Shown here: piece after piece, positions 1-10,758 of the stretch | Layout of the letters: each line of letters starts with the position of its first letter | Position numbering within the stretch: the stretch's first letter is position 1 | NCBI GenBank assembly: GCA_003116975.1 | Contig: BGKB01000117.1 | Span: forward strand, 62,001-126,000 | Source of the DNA: Aurantiochytrium sp. KH105 | Lineage: Eukaryota > Sar > Bigyra > Thraustochytrida > Thraustochytriidae | DNA length: 64,000 bases | Reading direction: 5' to 3' | Notes under the pieces: generated by a model | The model's input: the letters and a program-made list of their open reading frames with translations, nothing else | Databases searched by the model: none | Told to the model about the DNA's origin: nothing | Translations under genes and position numbers: made by a program

Positions 1-1564
1 GCTGCAGATGCACGTGTGTGCGCCTTGTGTTTTCTTCTCGCCGCCGATGCGCGCACAAAACGATCGCCGTCTCGTTGGCTAGATGCCTGGAGTGACTGAC
101 TATTATTGGATGGATGGGTGGTTGGATGGCTGAGTGCTCTTTGGTCGGTGACAACTAAAGACTGGGTTTCTCAAACTGGTGCCGAGATTCGCTGCCAACT
201 CGAAACACGGCCGTTGCAACCGAATCTGCAAGAAAACGATTTGGGCGGGTTGTTGGAGCAACGGGGCGCTTCTCTTGTTGCCGATAACGTATCGCAACGA
301 GATAAGTGGCGCTGGCGCTGACTGCCAAAAAGAGCGAATTTACTGCTGCTCGCAGGCTTTCAGGCTTGCTAGCTGGTTGGTTCGCTGGCTGGCTGGCCGA
401 AACTGCTGGTTGATTGGTTGGCTACTTGGTTGAACGAGTGAGTCCTTTGGGGCTTTGTAGTTGCAGTTCTGCTGCCCGCTAGTCTTTAAGCGTTCCAGAT
501 GCGGTTCTGCTGGTCGCAAGGCCCGAGGCATCGCGAAAACTTTATCATGTGCCCGCGACTCTTTTCTATGTGACCCGAGGAGAGGAGGAGGGGGGAGGGG
601 GGGGGGGGGGGGGGAACTGCCACGTTGACCGGCAGCGGCGACCAACTGACCCTCATAGGAAAAAAAGAGAGGAAAAGAAAGACGACAAATGGCGTCTTTT
701 CCACGCAACCATCTATCCGCCACCAGCCAGCAATGCTATTAGCTTGTGAAATGACCAACAACGTTCGCGCATCGCGCTTCCCGAGCTCGATCGTCCCCTA
801 AACCATGGTGCAAATCATCTCATCTCATCTCATCTCATCTCATCTCATACCATCTCCATCTCCTGTTCTGGCCACACTTTACACGCCAAAGTCCACCAGA
901 CCCCGAGCGCCGCTTTCGCAAGGCAGCATTCAACTCGTCCCAGTCTGGCATTTCCTGATCCCACGAAGCAAGATGTTCTCGAAATTGCGCCAAAGGTGGC
1001 GACTTCATTCGCAAGGGGCATACTGAGGCCGCACGCATCGCTCCAGCAACCTTCTGTCGCTGCACGCACCCGCCAGCCACATGCTGCCATGGTTGTTGAT
1101 GAAACAGCATCAAGAGTGACGCGCCCAGAAAGTACCTTGCACCGCCAAAAGCAGCGTGACGGGTTCTGCGCAAGGTTTCCCCGCGGCCAAACCAGCGTCT
1201 CGCCCCGTCCGCGCATCGCCCGTGCGTAACTCGGGATTGGTCGCAGAACGAGCCGCCTGGACAACCCTTTTTCCAAGACCCTTGGTGAGTCCGTGAGTCC
1301 GTTAAAAAAAATCAAGTGCCCCTGGACTGGGCACTTGGGTCCGCGCCGCGCCGAGATGGACTGGGACTCGGATGGGACTCCCGCGATCCTCGAGCCTGGG
1401 ACGCGCGCATACCTGCACTATACACGCATGCACAAACGCAGGACACGGAGAGAGAAAGAGAGATAGAGCGCGAGAGGTTGGCAAACTCTTTCGTGCGCAG
1501 ACCGCCAGCGGAGGCTCGTGACGTAGTCTCGCAAGCCGGGGAGTGGGGAGGGGGGGGAAAGGAG
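1..1564. other. Gene-free left end, low complexity
   Basis: I see no convincing gene. The open frames are short, overlap each other on both strands and have no recognisable domain. The stretch holds a G-tract at 591-614 (an 18-G run broken once upstream, possibly able to form a G-quadruplex) and a CATCT pentamer array at 816-848. The last few hundred bases are probably promoter and leader of the gene starting at 1565. Confidence 0.6.
816..848. repeat. (CATCT)n microsatellite
   Basis: The pentamer CATCT is repeated six times in tandem and then degenerates. It lies in gene-free DNA. Confidence 0.9.
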
Positions 1565-3520
1565 ATGGCGCCCGTCCACCTTACGCCGCTCGACGTTGTG
1601 GAGGACCTTAAAGACGGAGAGGAACTCAGCAGAAGGCAAGAAGGCGATGGCGTGCCGGAATTGCAAGACCTCGTGGTGCGCTGGGTCCTTGACAGAGCCC
1701 GCAAGGTGGAGGACACGAGGTTTGCTTCGCATGGCACGACACACGCCGCCAAAAAGTACGAGGCGTTTGCAGAGAGGCGCGAGAAATCGGACAAACTCCG
1801 GCCCGAAGATAAACTCTTTAACGCAAAATTTTACTACGACACGCGCTCGTACGAGTGTCGAGACGTGCCCAGCGAGAGACCCGGGACATTACGTCTCATC
1901 TTTGACTACTACGCGAGCCTGTTGACACCAAATGCGGTCAACACCGGGCTCACAGACGCCAACGCCCCACTCACGCTTGCACTCATCGAAGTCGCGAACA
2001 ACACGATATCGCTCACCGAACTCGTCACCTTTGCCAGCAACTATGGCCTCGTGCCGGATATTATCAGCCACGCAGGCTTGCACTTCGCTTGGCAGCGCCA
2101 GCGCCGGACGTGCAGCAACGAGCATCCCACCGAGCTCGACTATGCGGCTTTTGTAGAAGTCTTGGCCCGCTGCGCCCTCATTGCCTTTCAAGGCGACGCC
2201 AAGGCTCGCATCGACCAGCTCATCGACCTGCTTGACCTCCGCAATACACGCAAACATGCTGCCATGCTCGAGGCTCTTGAAAAGACGCGCAATGGCAAAC
2301 ACCGTCCCACCAAAAATATTCGCCATGCCCCCGTCTCGCTTGACGACAAGGCACGGAGCGGTAATCGTCCGTCGACCTCACCTGCGCATGGTCGCAGGGA
2401 AAGCAAAATCAATCCTCACGGCTTTGAGATGGTCTCTACCAAGAGAAAGCGCTGGTCAAGAATTACCGTGGACGCCGATCCGTCCATGCTCTCTCCAGCC
2501 GCAGCGGGCACGAACCGGCGCAACGGCGCTTCCGTGCCTCCTTCGTTCGAGAATGATCCGCAGCGCAAGAACCGCAAATCCTTTTGGCGCGCGGAGGAGC
2601 TCTGGGATCCAACGCTCTTAGAACTCCTGGCGCCGTTTGAGTTTGAGAACCATCGCAAGAGGTGGCTTCCCTTCGAAGGCGAGTACCTAGACATGGGCGT
2701 CTTGGTGTGCGGGTCTACGCACAATTTCCGAATTGTCGTGCAGAACAAGTGCCCGTTCACAACGCATACAGCCATGCATTTTGAGGGCGTTCCTGGCGCC
2801 GACTTGCTTTTGGATCCGCGTGAGATGGCCGTCGGGCTCTCGCGCGAGGCCATTGTGCATATTGCGTGCAGGCGCGCCGGCGAGCATCATGGCTCCCTGC
2901 GTATTCGTCTGTTGGACAGCGAAGATCAGGTGGTCCAGGAGCGCAAAATTCCCGTGTATTGTAATATTGTAGATTCGAGCGCGGACCGCGAAGCACTTCT
3001 CGCGCCTAGGGACTCTGAGAAACGCGCGCGACCTCGATCATCGGGCTTACTGGAGATTCAGCGCAAGCGGAGTGATGAGGAGGTGTCGCGGCGTCAGGAA
3101 GACCTGCGTGAGCAGCAACGTCGTCTTGCGGTGGCGCGCAGTCCATCTCCTTCCGTGGGTAGTCCACTGCACGCTTCGGGAAAGAATCGAAATTCACCCT
3201 TTGTTGGCGCTCTCCTGCTACCGTCTCCGAGCCGAAGGATTCTTGGCGATCACGAAACTGATCATTTCGAGCGCAAACCGCTGCCTGTATCTCTCACGAG
3301 CTCGCCATCGTCACGATCTATTGCGCTCCATCAGGGATCACCGACTTCGAATTTGGCATCGCGTCGCGCCAATCTTCACCGCGCACAAGCTATCGCGGCT
3401 GCGAATTCCGGACCACCGGTCCACAAATGCACGTCGTCTTCGTTCTCAACACGCTCCTCGCAGCCACTCGTGCTCTCAGGCTCAACGTCAAGAAAATCAT
3501 TTAGCGCGACGGGCGCCTAA
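1565..3520 (+). CDS. Putative ciliary-type protein with ASH/MSP-like domain
   Basis: A 651-residue protein is predicted from the ATG at 1565. The frame is open further upstream to 1316, but that extension is low-complexity Arg/Glu-rich sequence, so I prefer the internal Met. Residues about 100-200 are a helical block resembling the EF-hand-like segments of flagellar proteins (a phrase such as LDYAAFVEVLARCALIAF). Residues about 365-460 look like an ASH/MSP immunoglobulin-like beta fold: a GVLVCGSTHNFRIVVQN entry strand, a GVPGADLLLDP turn, then EHHGSLRIRL. The C-terminal 180 residues are Ser/Arg-rich and disordered. ASH domains are common in centrosomal and ciliary proteins, so a cilium or basal-body role is my inference. 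No exact family was recognised. Confidence 0.6.
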   Translation: MAPVHLTPLDVVEDLKDGEELSRRQEGDGVPELQDLVVRWVLDRARKVEDTRFASHGTTHAAKKYEAFAERREKSDKLRPEDKLFNAKFYYDTRSYECRDVPSERPGTLRLIFDYYASLLTPNAVNTGLTDANAPLTLALIEVANNTISLTELVTFASNYGLVPDIISHAGLHFAWQRQRRTCSNEHPTELDYAAFVEVLARCALIAFQGDAKARIDQLIDLLDLRNTRKHAAMLEALEKTRNGKHRPTKNIRHAPVSLDDKARSGNRPSTSPAHGRRESKINPHGFEMVSTKRKRWSRITVDADPSMLSPAAAGTNRRNGASVPPSFENDPQRKNRKSFWRAEELWDPTLLELLAPFEFENHRKRWLPFEGEYLDMGVLVCGSTHNFRIVVQNKCPFTTHTAMHFEGVPGADLLLDPREMAVGLSREAIVHIACRRAGEHHGSLRIRLLDSEDQVVQERKIPVYCNIVDSSADREALLAPRDSEKRARPRSSGLLEIQRKRSDEEVSRRQEDLREQQRRLAVARSPSPSVGSPLHASGKNRNSPFVGALLLPSPSRRILGDHETDHFERKPLPVSLTSSPSSRSIALHQGSPTSNLASRRANLHRAQAIAAANSGPPVHKCTSSSFSTRSSQPLVLSGSTSRKSFSATGA

Positions 3521-3597
3521 TGACGGAAAACTTGTTTTTATGGTCATCAATGACATTGTATGATTCTCTTTTGCTCCAGAGGAAAAGGTAAAATTGA

Positions 3598-3984
3598 AGA
3601 AGAGCTTGCTCTGCTCCCTGTTGCGACGGGTGCTTTGAGAGTCAGTATAATCTGGCAGAGGACGCCATGCGTCGCGGAATTCGCCCGTCAAAGTGCTACC
3701 TTCTTTTCCTCTCCAAGACAGTCTTCGAGGGCGCGGTGCGCATGGAGCTCGAGACAGCACTTCAGGAGGAGAAGCCGATCTTGCTCGTGCACGAGAGCGA
3801 CCCGAATCGAGTCGGTTTTGATATCTTTTCCAGCTACATTAAGTCGGCTTTGGATGCTGCCAAGCATCTTTTTCGCGAGACGGAGTCTATGCCATTTCAG
3901 CGTCGTCTATGCTTGGCCAAAGCCTTGCACGAGGACCTCATCGCACGGATAGACGCCATTCGATTCCAAATACCCCCCTTCTGA
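3598..3984 (+). pseudogene. Partial TIR-like domain, fragment or last exon
   Basis: The frame is open from 3598 with a Met at 3667 giving 105 residues. The encoded segment has the look of TIR-like domains found in algal and stramenopile proteins: GIRPSKCYLLFLSK, then RMELETALQEEKPILLVHE, then GFDIFSSYI. Only the C-terminal two thirds of such a domain is present. In the same frame, stops at 3589 and 3595 cut it off from anything upstream. It could be a decayed copy, or the last exon of a gene whose first exon lies before 3598; no upstream exon could be assigned. It begins about 80 bp after the preceding gene on the same strand. Confidence 0.4.
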
Positions 3985-4781
3985 GAAAGATATCTATTTT
4001 CATGACCTTCTTGTTCTACACTTCTTGACGTCTTTCGATTTTCAACTTTTAAACCGAACAGTGCACGCGTGAAAAGTCTTCCTTTAATGTCACATGGTTT
4101 GCTTGATGCTTCTTTTCCTGTCGCCTCTCGCTGTTTCTTTTTTTCCAATGGCCAAAGCACGCTTTCCCTACAAGGTGTGTCGCTTTCTGATCTCGGAGAT
4201 CTCGGGCGAATCGAAGAGCGGACACCTGTCGTCCCTTGCCTTTTCGACGAATACCGCATCCATCTTTGGAGAGTCCAACCAGGAAAGAGAGAAAGAGAGA
4301 CGGTTGTCGTCCGTCCCTATAACCGCCAAGGTGCCCGACAACCGACGTCAAAGGCGTTACGAAACGCCCGTTCGCTCCCGTTCTTCCATACCGCCGAGCG
4401 GGCGCGGAGCAGAATCGGGCAGCGGGCCCCGGCGGACGCTGCGTACACCACCATCGTCCACGCGGGCGGCCGTCCGCGCGGCGCCGGCAGACGCCCGAGG
4501 CCAGGGCGCCATCGCGGCCGTCGTCACCTCGCTCGGGCCCTTGCGCGTCGTCGTGCCGCGCGCGCCTGCCTTCGTTGTCGCCGTGCCGGACGTCGCGCGG
4601 CGCGGGCTGCAGCAGCAGGCTGCTCGCGACGGACCTGCTCGCTTTCCGGCTGCGGCGAGCAGACTCCGCGCGACGTGCCGTGTGACCCAGCAGGCCCGGG
4701 GCCCGCGGCTGGTGCGCTGCACTGCCTCGCCGACGAAACGCAGGAGGAGACGATTGGTTCGAGAGACATTGGGTTCGCAAG
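3985..4781. other. Intergenic region and leader of the antiporter gene
   Basis: No gene is supported here. Several overlapping open frames run on both strands, but all are Arg/Ala/Pro-rich GC artefacts. The 4340-4760 part is strongly GC-rich and is probably the promoter and 5' leader of the gene at 4782. Confidence 0.55.
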
Positions 4782-7376
4782 ATGGGCGGCTCCAGGATAT
4801 GGGCAGCTCTGCTCGTGGCCGTCCTGGCGATCACTGTCAACCCGTGGATCTGCGGCGTGCAAATGATCGCGGCGAGCTCGACAACGCATAGCAAGTCAAG
4901 CACCGGCAGCAGCAGCAGCGGCAGCCATCATCATGCATCGTCCTCGAGCGGCGATGCAAGTTCTTCAGACCACACACACTCGACACATGGAACGCACTCC
5001 TCGCATAGCTCGACGCATAGCACCTCGCATAGCTCAACACACAGCTCTACACATAGCTCGGGACACCACTCTGCGCATCATCTGTCTTCCTCTTCCGCCT
5101 CTGGTCCTGCCGCAGATGACAGCGGCAGTGCGACTGGGTCCTCGGTCTCGGGCAGCAGCAGCAGCAGCAGCAGCGGAAGCAGCACGTCGAGCAAAACGCG
5201 AACGTATGTGAAGAGAAAGCGCAAGTCGTCGCCCCCGGGTCTCGCGGCGCTCACGGCCATTTTTGACAATATCCGTGACGCCATGCAACGCAACGCTGTC
5301 GAAGAGACCAACAGCGGGATGCGCAAGCTGGAAGGCCTGATGAAGTATTGCGACTATCATATCGAGGAGCTCGAGGACGATCTCATCACGGACCAGGGCA
5401 CGGACGACGTGGCTGCACAGCTGGCTGCTGTGCTTGGTTTAGACCCCGAGAGCGGCGACAAGCTGGCAGACTTGGAACTCGTCGATACTGCGGCGGAGGA
5501 CGGCCTTGGCGCCGGGGGTTCCAGTGGTGGTCTCGGCGGCAATGCAGGGTCCTTTTTGGGGGCTTCCTCTGCGACATCATCAGCAGCAGCAGCGACGAGC
5601 AAGAAACGGCGAAAATCGTCAAAGTCATCGACCTCGGACAAGCAAGAAATTGCGCGTCTGAAGCGACTCGTGAAAAAGCTCAAAGATCATCAAGCAGCTG
5701 AGGTACAAAAGCTGATGATGGTCAAGCAAGGTGTGGAGGACCTTGTATCCTCGCTGAGCGGGACCAAACAGAATCTCAAGGACGCAAAGAAGGAGAGTCT
5801 CGACATGACCAAGGAGCTCGAGAGCATCCATCAACAGGCTGTGGCGGCCGCTCGCTTGCAAAAGGAGATTGCAGAGATCCAGGAGCACGCGCGAATCAAC
5901 TACGAGACGGGCCAAGTGGAGCTGGCCTTGGATACGGGCGAGACCTCGCAGCTCACGCTGGACGAGGTGGCGAAAAAGTTTGAGTTGGCCAAGCTCGAAA
6001 AGTCCAAGGCCCATCAGCTGTACAATAGTGAGGATGGACGCGAGAAAGCGGGACCCGGAGGGAAAGCGTACGATAAAAAGGACGAAATCTTGTCCAAGTT
6101 GGCTGATCCGGCCGTGTTGCATGCGGACTTGCGACTGCTGCTGGACATTGTGCTTCTCCTCGGGTCGGCGACAATCGGTGGAATGCTTGCGGCCGTGGGC
6201 TACATGCCGCCGCTTATTGGCTACATTGCCGGCGGCGTCATTGTCGGGCCCTCGGGCCTTGATCTAGTGTACACTGTCGTGGAAGTGGACACGTTGGCCC
6301 AATTCGGCTCGGTGTTTTTCCTGTTTGCGCACGGGTTGGAGTATTCGTTCTCGGAGCAGCGCCAGTTCCAGACGGTGGCGGTAGGTGGGTGCTTTCTTTC
6401 GACTGCGATTTGCGCGGTGTGCATTCAGCTTTACGCGCTTGGGTCGGGTATCGTGCAGAGCCCGCTCGAGGGCGGTCTATTGGGCCTCTCGTCCTCGCTG
6501 TCGTCGTTGTCATTGGTGCTCGATTACCTGCACGATCAACAGCTGCTGCACACGGTGCACGGCAAGGTCATGGTGGGTTTCCTCACATTTCAGGGTTTTC
6601 TCATGGGTCTCTTGTTTTCGCTGCCGCCGGCAATTTCGGGAGGCGTTGTTTCAGTGGGCGGCGTGGGCCTGGCGCTTTTTCGTTCGCTCAGTGGTATTCT
6701 CTTTGTGGCTGCCTTTGCATACTTGTTTTCGCGCTACGCGTTGCCGACCTTGCTCGAGTTCTTGTCCAAGAACAGGAGCAACTATGACGAGCTGTATCTG
6801 TTGGGCGTCGTCTCGCTGGCCATGGTCATGGCGCTGCTCACTGAGTTTCTCGGTCTCTCTCTGGATCTCGGGGCATTTTTCGCGGGTCTCATGCTCGCCG
6901 GCACGCCTTACATGAAGCGTACGATGGCCGCCATCCAGCCTCTGGCAAGCGTCTTTGCGGCGTTGCTGTTTGCGTCGATCGGGATGATCATCAACCCGAG
7001 TTTCTTCTGGACCAACCTCGGGGTGATTTCGATTGTCGTGATTCAGATTGTGGTCATCAAGGTCATTGTCGGGACCACAGTCGTGCGGCTTTTTAGTTAC
7101 TCGTGGAAGGTCTCTGTCTTTACGGGCATTGGGTTGGCGCACGTGGGTGAGTTTTCGCTGCTCTTTTCGAGCAAGCTGCAGGCCCACCTTTTGCTGTCAA
7201 GGCGTGCGTATTTGATTTTCCTCGCTGCCACCGTGACAACCATTGTGCTCGCGCCGCTTGTGCTGCGCATGATGCACTTTGTCTTGCCTCGCATCTTGCG
7301 CATCCTCAATGTCCCGGAGGACGAAGAGGAGGACTATTTGGCACATCAGCGCCACCGGCCGCGCCTCAATACGTAG
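4782..7376 (+). CDS. TMCO3/KEA-like monovalent cation:proton antiporter
   Basis: An 864-residue membrane protein of the CPA2 (Kef/Na_H_Exchanger) family. It starts with a signal peptide (about 1-25), followed by a Ser/His-rich low-complexity region (30-140), a basic stretch, and a coiled coil (about 280-420, Leu/Lys/Glu heptads). A pore domain of about 11-12 membrane segments starts near residue 448. Family marks are GYIAGGVIVGPSGL, QFGSVFFLFAHGLEYSF and the late HVGEFSLLFSSK segment. This order (signal peptide, coiled coil, exchanger) matches TMCO3 and plant KEA4-6 proteins, which exchange K+ or Na+ for H+ in endomembranes. The signal peptide puts the long N-terminal part in the lumen or outside. 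The gene is single-exon. The exact ion and organelle cannot be read from sequence. Confidence 0.88.
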   Translation: MGGSRIWAALLVAVLAITVNPWICGVQMIAASSTTHSKSSTGSSSSGSHHHASSSSGDASSSDHTHSTHGTHSSHSSTHSTSHSSTHSSTHSSGHHSAHHLSSSSASGPAADDSGSATGSSVSGSSSSSSSGSSTSSKTRTYVKRKRKSSPPGLAALTAIFDNIRDAMQRNAVEETNSGMRKLEGLMKYCDYHIEELEDDLITDQGTDDVAAQLAAVLGLDPESGDKLADLELVDTAAEDGLGAGGSSGGLGGNAGSFLGASSATSSAAAATSKKRRKSSKSSTSDKQEIARLKRLVKKLKDHQAAEVQKLMMVKQGVEDLVSSLSGTKQNLKDAKKESLDMTKELESIHQQAVAAARLQKEIAEIQEHARINYETGQVELALDTGETSQLTLDEVAKKFELAKLEKSKAHQLYNSEDGREKAGPGGKAYDKKDEILSKLADPAVLHADLRLLLDIVLLLGSATIGGMLAAVGYMPPLIGYIAGGVIVGPSGLDLVYTVVEVDTLAQFGSVFFLFAHGLEYSFSEQRQFQTVAVGGCFLSTAICAVCIQLYALGSGIVQSPLEGGLLGLSSSLSSLSLVLDYLHDQQLLHTVHGKVMVGFLTFQGFLMGLLFSLPPAISGGVVSVGGVGLALFRSLSGILFVAAFAYLFSRYALPTLLEFLSKNRSNYDELYLLGVVSLAMVMALLTEFLGLSLDLGAFFAGLMLAGTPYMKRTMAAIQPLASVFAALLFASIGMIINPSFFWTNLGVISIVVIQIVVIKVIVGTTVVRLFSYSWKVSVFTGIGLAHVGEFSLLFSSKLQAHLLLSRRAYLIFLAATVTTIVLAPLVLRMMHFVLPRILRILNVPEDEEEDYLAHQRHRPRLNT

Positions 7377-9008
7377 AAAAGTAGATGAACTCGGATATGG
7401 TCAACGGTTGCTTACTTGCTTGCTTGATAATTGGATGGCTCGAGGGAGGGAGGCGGAGAAGGGATCGCACAGCATCGTAACAAGCATTAACTTGCTTGGA
7501 CGATTCGCAGCGACAGGCTACTTGCTAATGTCTGGCTGGTCGGATGAGTCCAGCGAGGCATTGCTGGACATTTCGACAAATGGCAGGCAAGCAATCATCT
7601 ACAGTTTCTGTCTCATTATACATTTCCGGCGAAGCGCGCAACGACCAGCTCATCGTACAATTTCAGCGACGAAGCTCGCAATCCCCTGTAATCTCTCTCT
7701 CTTCTCCTTCTCTCCTTTTGCCATGGTTGGACAAACCTTACAGTTAAACCCGCGAACGAGCGCTGGAACCATCTTCACCGTACACACGCATTTTCCACAC
7801 ACGCGCGCTGTCGTCAGCATCTGTCAGATGCCGCAAGCAAGTGATAAGCAAAAGAAAAGCAAGCAAGCAAGCAAGCGAGCAGGCCTCCTCCTACTCTTTG
7901 CTTCATCCATGGCTAATCCTTCTCCGGCACGACCGACCACCACGACCAGCAGCCAGCCACCCAGTGGCAGCACGACCGAGAGGTCCAGGTCGTAGCCTGT
8001 TGCTAGGGTTGTCTTGTTGTCGTAAGCTTGCCTCGCTCCCTCCCTGTCTCCTCTCCCTCCACCCGTCTCCCTCGGCCACGGCCTTGCTTTCCCGCTCAAC
8101 CTCGAGGCCAAGCCAAAACGCAGCTGCAGCTCGTCCCGGAAGAAGAAACCGTCCGTCCGTCGGGCTCATTCGTAAGTTTCGGACAGCAGTTTATCAAACC
8201 AGAAATAATTCGCGGCTTTCGCGGTCACCGGTCGGTAGTCGCTGTCGCTGGCCGGGCGGCCGTTCTTGGGCTCGCAGCCTCCGGCCCTCCGTCCATCCGT
8301 CGGGAGAGGGAGAGGCTCTGTTCGAGGCGGGCGCAGCAACTTGATGGCCTCGCGCTAAGCTCGGACCGTGCCCGGGCTTCTCGCGGTAGGACGTGCGGTG
8401 CAGGCCGCAGTCGGGTGGACTTTGTCCTCTTTCAAGAATGCAGAGCACGCACGCCTTACCAGCGCAGCACCTCGAGCTGCTGCAGCTGCCGCGTGCGATG
8501 CGTCCTGCCGCTGCCTGCGTCCCAGCGCTTCCTGGGCGCGGCGACTTCTGGGCCGCCCTCGCTTCCCGCGAACTCGACCATTGGCGGTGCAACTTCAACT
8601 TGCCTCGGCCGGGATGAAGTTGGACTTGGGCTTGCTGTTGTAGAGTCGTGGCGAATTCTTGGGTTGCGTTGTTTTGCTTGGAGGCTGCCCCTGGTACGGT
8701 ATCATGGAGGTGCGGCTGCAGATGGCGGCCGCACCGGGTGCACGAGGAGCTGGAGCTGCCACTCACCAGGATGAGATGCCTGCGCGCATGGAGGCCCGAC
8801 CAGGGCTCGGCCGGGACAGCGAGCAAGGGCTGAGCAAAGAGCAAGGACCGGGCTAGGTCAGCGGCCGCCTAATGCCGGCGTCCAGTTGCATGTTGGCCAG
8901 AAGAGCGAGCGCGATGACGCCTCGGCAGTGCACACGTCACAAGTGACAAGGAGGGGAAAGTGGATCAGGCGGAGGACAAGAGTGGCGATGTGCAAGGATT
9001 AGCATTAG

Positions 9009-9128
9009 ATTGCATTGCATTGCATTGCATTGCATTGCATTGCATTGCATTGCATTGCATTGCATTGCATTGCATTGCATTGCATTGCATTGCATTGCAT
9101 TGCATTGCATTGCATTGCATTGCATTGC
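9009..9128. repeat. (ATTGC)24 pentanucleotide array
   Basis: There are 24 uninterrupted copies of ATTGC over 120 bases. The array is open in several frames only because the repeat contains no stop codon. It is not coding. Confidence 0.97.
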
Positions 9129-9253
9129 GTCGCGCCGCGTCGAAGGGTACGTACTGCACGATCGTGCACTGTGATCGACGCGGGCATGGGCATCGACGCC
9201 GGAGTGGAAGCACAAGGCTGGCCGCAAGCTCGGCGATGGCCATTACATTTCAT

Positions 9254-9280
9254 CGCGTCGCGTCGCGTCGCGTCGCGTCG
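9254..9280. repeat. (GCGTC)n pentanucleotide array
   Basis: About five copies of GCGTC lie 125 bases after the ATTGC array. The same GCGTCGCG sequence also borders the end of that array, suggesting one pentamer drifted into the other. Confidence 0.85.
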
Positions 9281-10523
9281 TGTACGGCCTGGCCAATGAC
9301 GCGACGCGATGCGCGACAACGGAAAGAAGGATGACCCGCCGAGCGAGAGACAGACAGACGCCACGCTCGCTCGCCATCGCCCGGTCTCCACGCACGGGTG
9401 GCTGGTTGGTGTGGTGGATGGAGTACATACCACCGGCCCTACTCCACGTCAACGCGACGCAACGTACGCCGCTCTGCCTGCCATCCGCCGAGCCCTGCTT
9501 GCACGCACGCACGTACGCCGCCCACCGCGCAAGCTAGCCCGAGCAGGCCCTGCACGCCCGCGCAAGCAAAGCAAGCGATCCAAAAGGTCGGCCGCCGCGT
9601 CGGCCGAGGCCGCAGTTGCGTCGACATCGCCCATCTTCGTGACGATGCTCGATCCTCGCGCCCGATCCCCCGATCGATCGATCCCTCGATCGACGAATGC
9701 GACCGACGCGGCACGGGGAGTCGTCCATTCATCATCACATCTCGCGGTTGCTGTTCGCGGCGGGCGCCACGTGCAGTGCTCGCTGCCCGCCCTGCCGCGC
9801 GCTGCCGCACACGCCGCACGGGCCCTCCGCCGCCGCGTCCTCGGCAAAAGCGAGAGCAAGAGCAAGAGCAGCACCAGCACCAGCACCAGCACCAGCGAGA
9901 GCGCCGCGTACGCGCCGCGGCGCAACGCTTGCGGGAAGCGCGGCGATTGCGTCGCCGGCGCTGTCGCCGCTGTCTGAGGCTGCGTCTGCCTGAGCCTGCT
10001 GCGTCTGCTCGCGTGTGCGTGCGTGCGTGTGTGCGTGCGTGCGTGTGTGTGTCTGTCTGTCTGTCTGTGTGTCTGGCTGGCTGCGCGTCCCAGAGCGCAG
10101 GGATGTGCTGCCTGGATTTGCATTATTTCCCGGGCCCGCCGAGGCCGCCGGTCTGCGGCTCGGCCGCGGCTGGAAGCAGCCGTGCACGCCGCGGCGGGAA
10201 GCGCGAGCGGCGCGAGGCGCCGAACTTGCGGCGCCAGCCGCGGCGGAGAAGGCAAAGCCGCATCGCAGCGCAGCAGGCGCAGCAGGCGCAGCGAGCGCAG
10301 CGCAGCGGGCGGGCGAGCGCCGAGGAGCGCGAGGGAGGGCAGGTCGGGCCGCGAGGCGAGCAGAGGCGAGGAGGGCGAGGAGGCGCGGGAGGTACGGGCG
10401 GGACGAGGCGCGGGGCGAAGAGGCGGACGTGGGGCCTGGCTGGCGCAGGAGCCCGGGGACCTCGGGCGCGGGGAGCAGCAGCAGCAGCAGCGGCAGCGGC
10501 AGCGGCGGCAGCGGCAGCTGCGT

Positions 10524-10620
10524 CAATCAATTGATCGATCGATCGATCGATCGATCTATCAAGCGATCAATCGATCTATCGATCACTCGGTCGATCGATC
10601 GATCGCCTGATCGATCAGGC
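10524..10620. repeat. (GATC)n/(TCGA)n palindromic tetramer region
   Basis: Runs of GATC, with a few GATCTATC and GATCAATC variants, fill about 100 bases in the leader of the ALG14 gene. Because GATC is self-complementary, the whole tract could fold on itself. Confidence 0.85.
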
Positions 10621-10758
10621 CAGCAGAACGGAAGAGCGAGCGGACCTGAACCGAGCCCGCGCGAGCCAGCCGCGAAGGGCGAAGCGCGTCCGGCAGGCGG
10701 CCGCGGCGGAGAGCAGTCGCGCAAGGGAGAGCAGACGCGGGAGGGAGGAGCGAGGCGG

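Larger units (their letters stand above)
7377..10758. other. 3.4 kb repeat-rich intergenic region
   Basis: No gene is supported. It contains the pentamer arrays at 9009-9128 and 9254-9280, Ser/Arg and poly-Gln type low-complexity frames at 9800-10500, and a TCGA/GATC tetramer region at 10524-10620. The long open frames between 9400 and 10530 on both strands consist of simple-sequence translations (Arg, Ala, Gln, His) with no domain. The last part is the leader of the ALG14 gene. Confidence 0.6.

Noticed and set aside
9398-10534. Long Arg/Gln/Ala-rich frames upstream of ALG14 on both strands
   Set aside because: They are GC-driven, overlapping frames built on simple repeats, with no domain and no agreement on strand.
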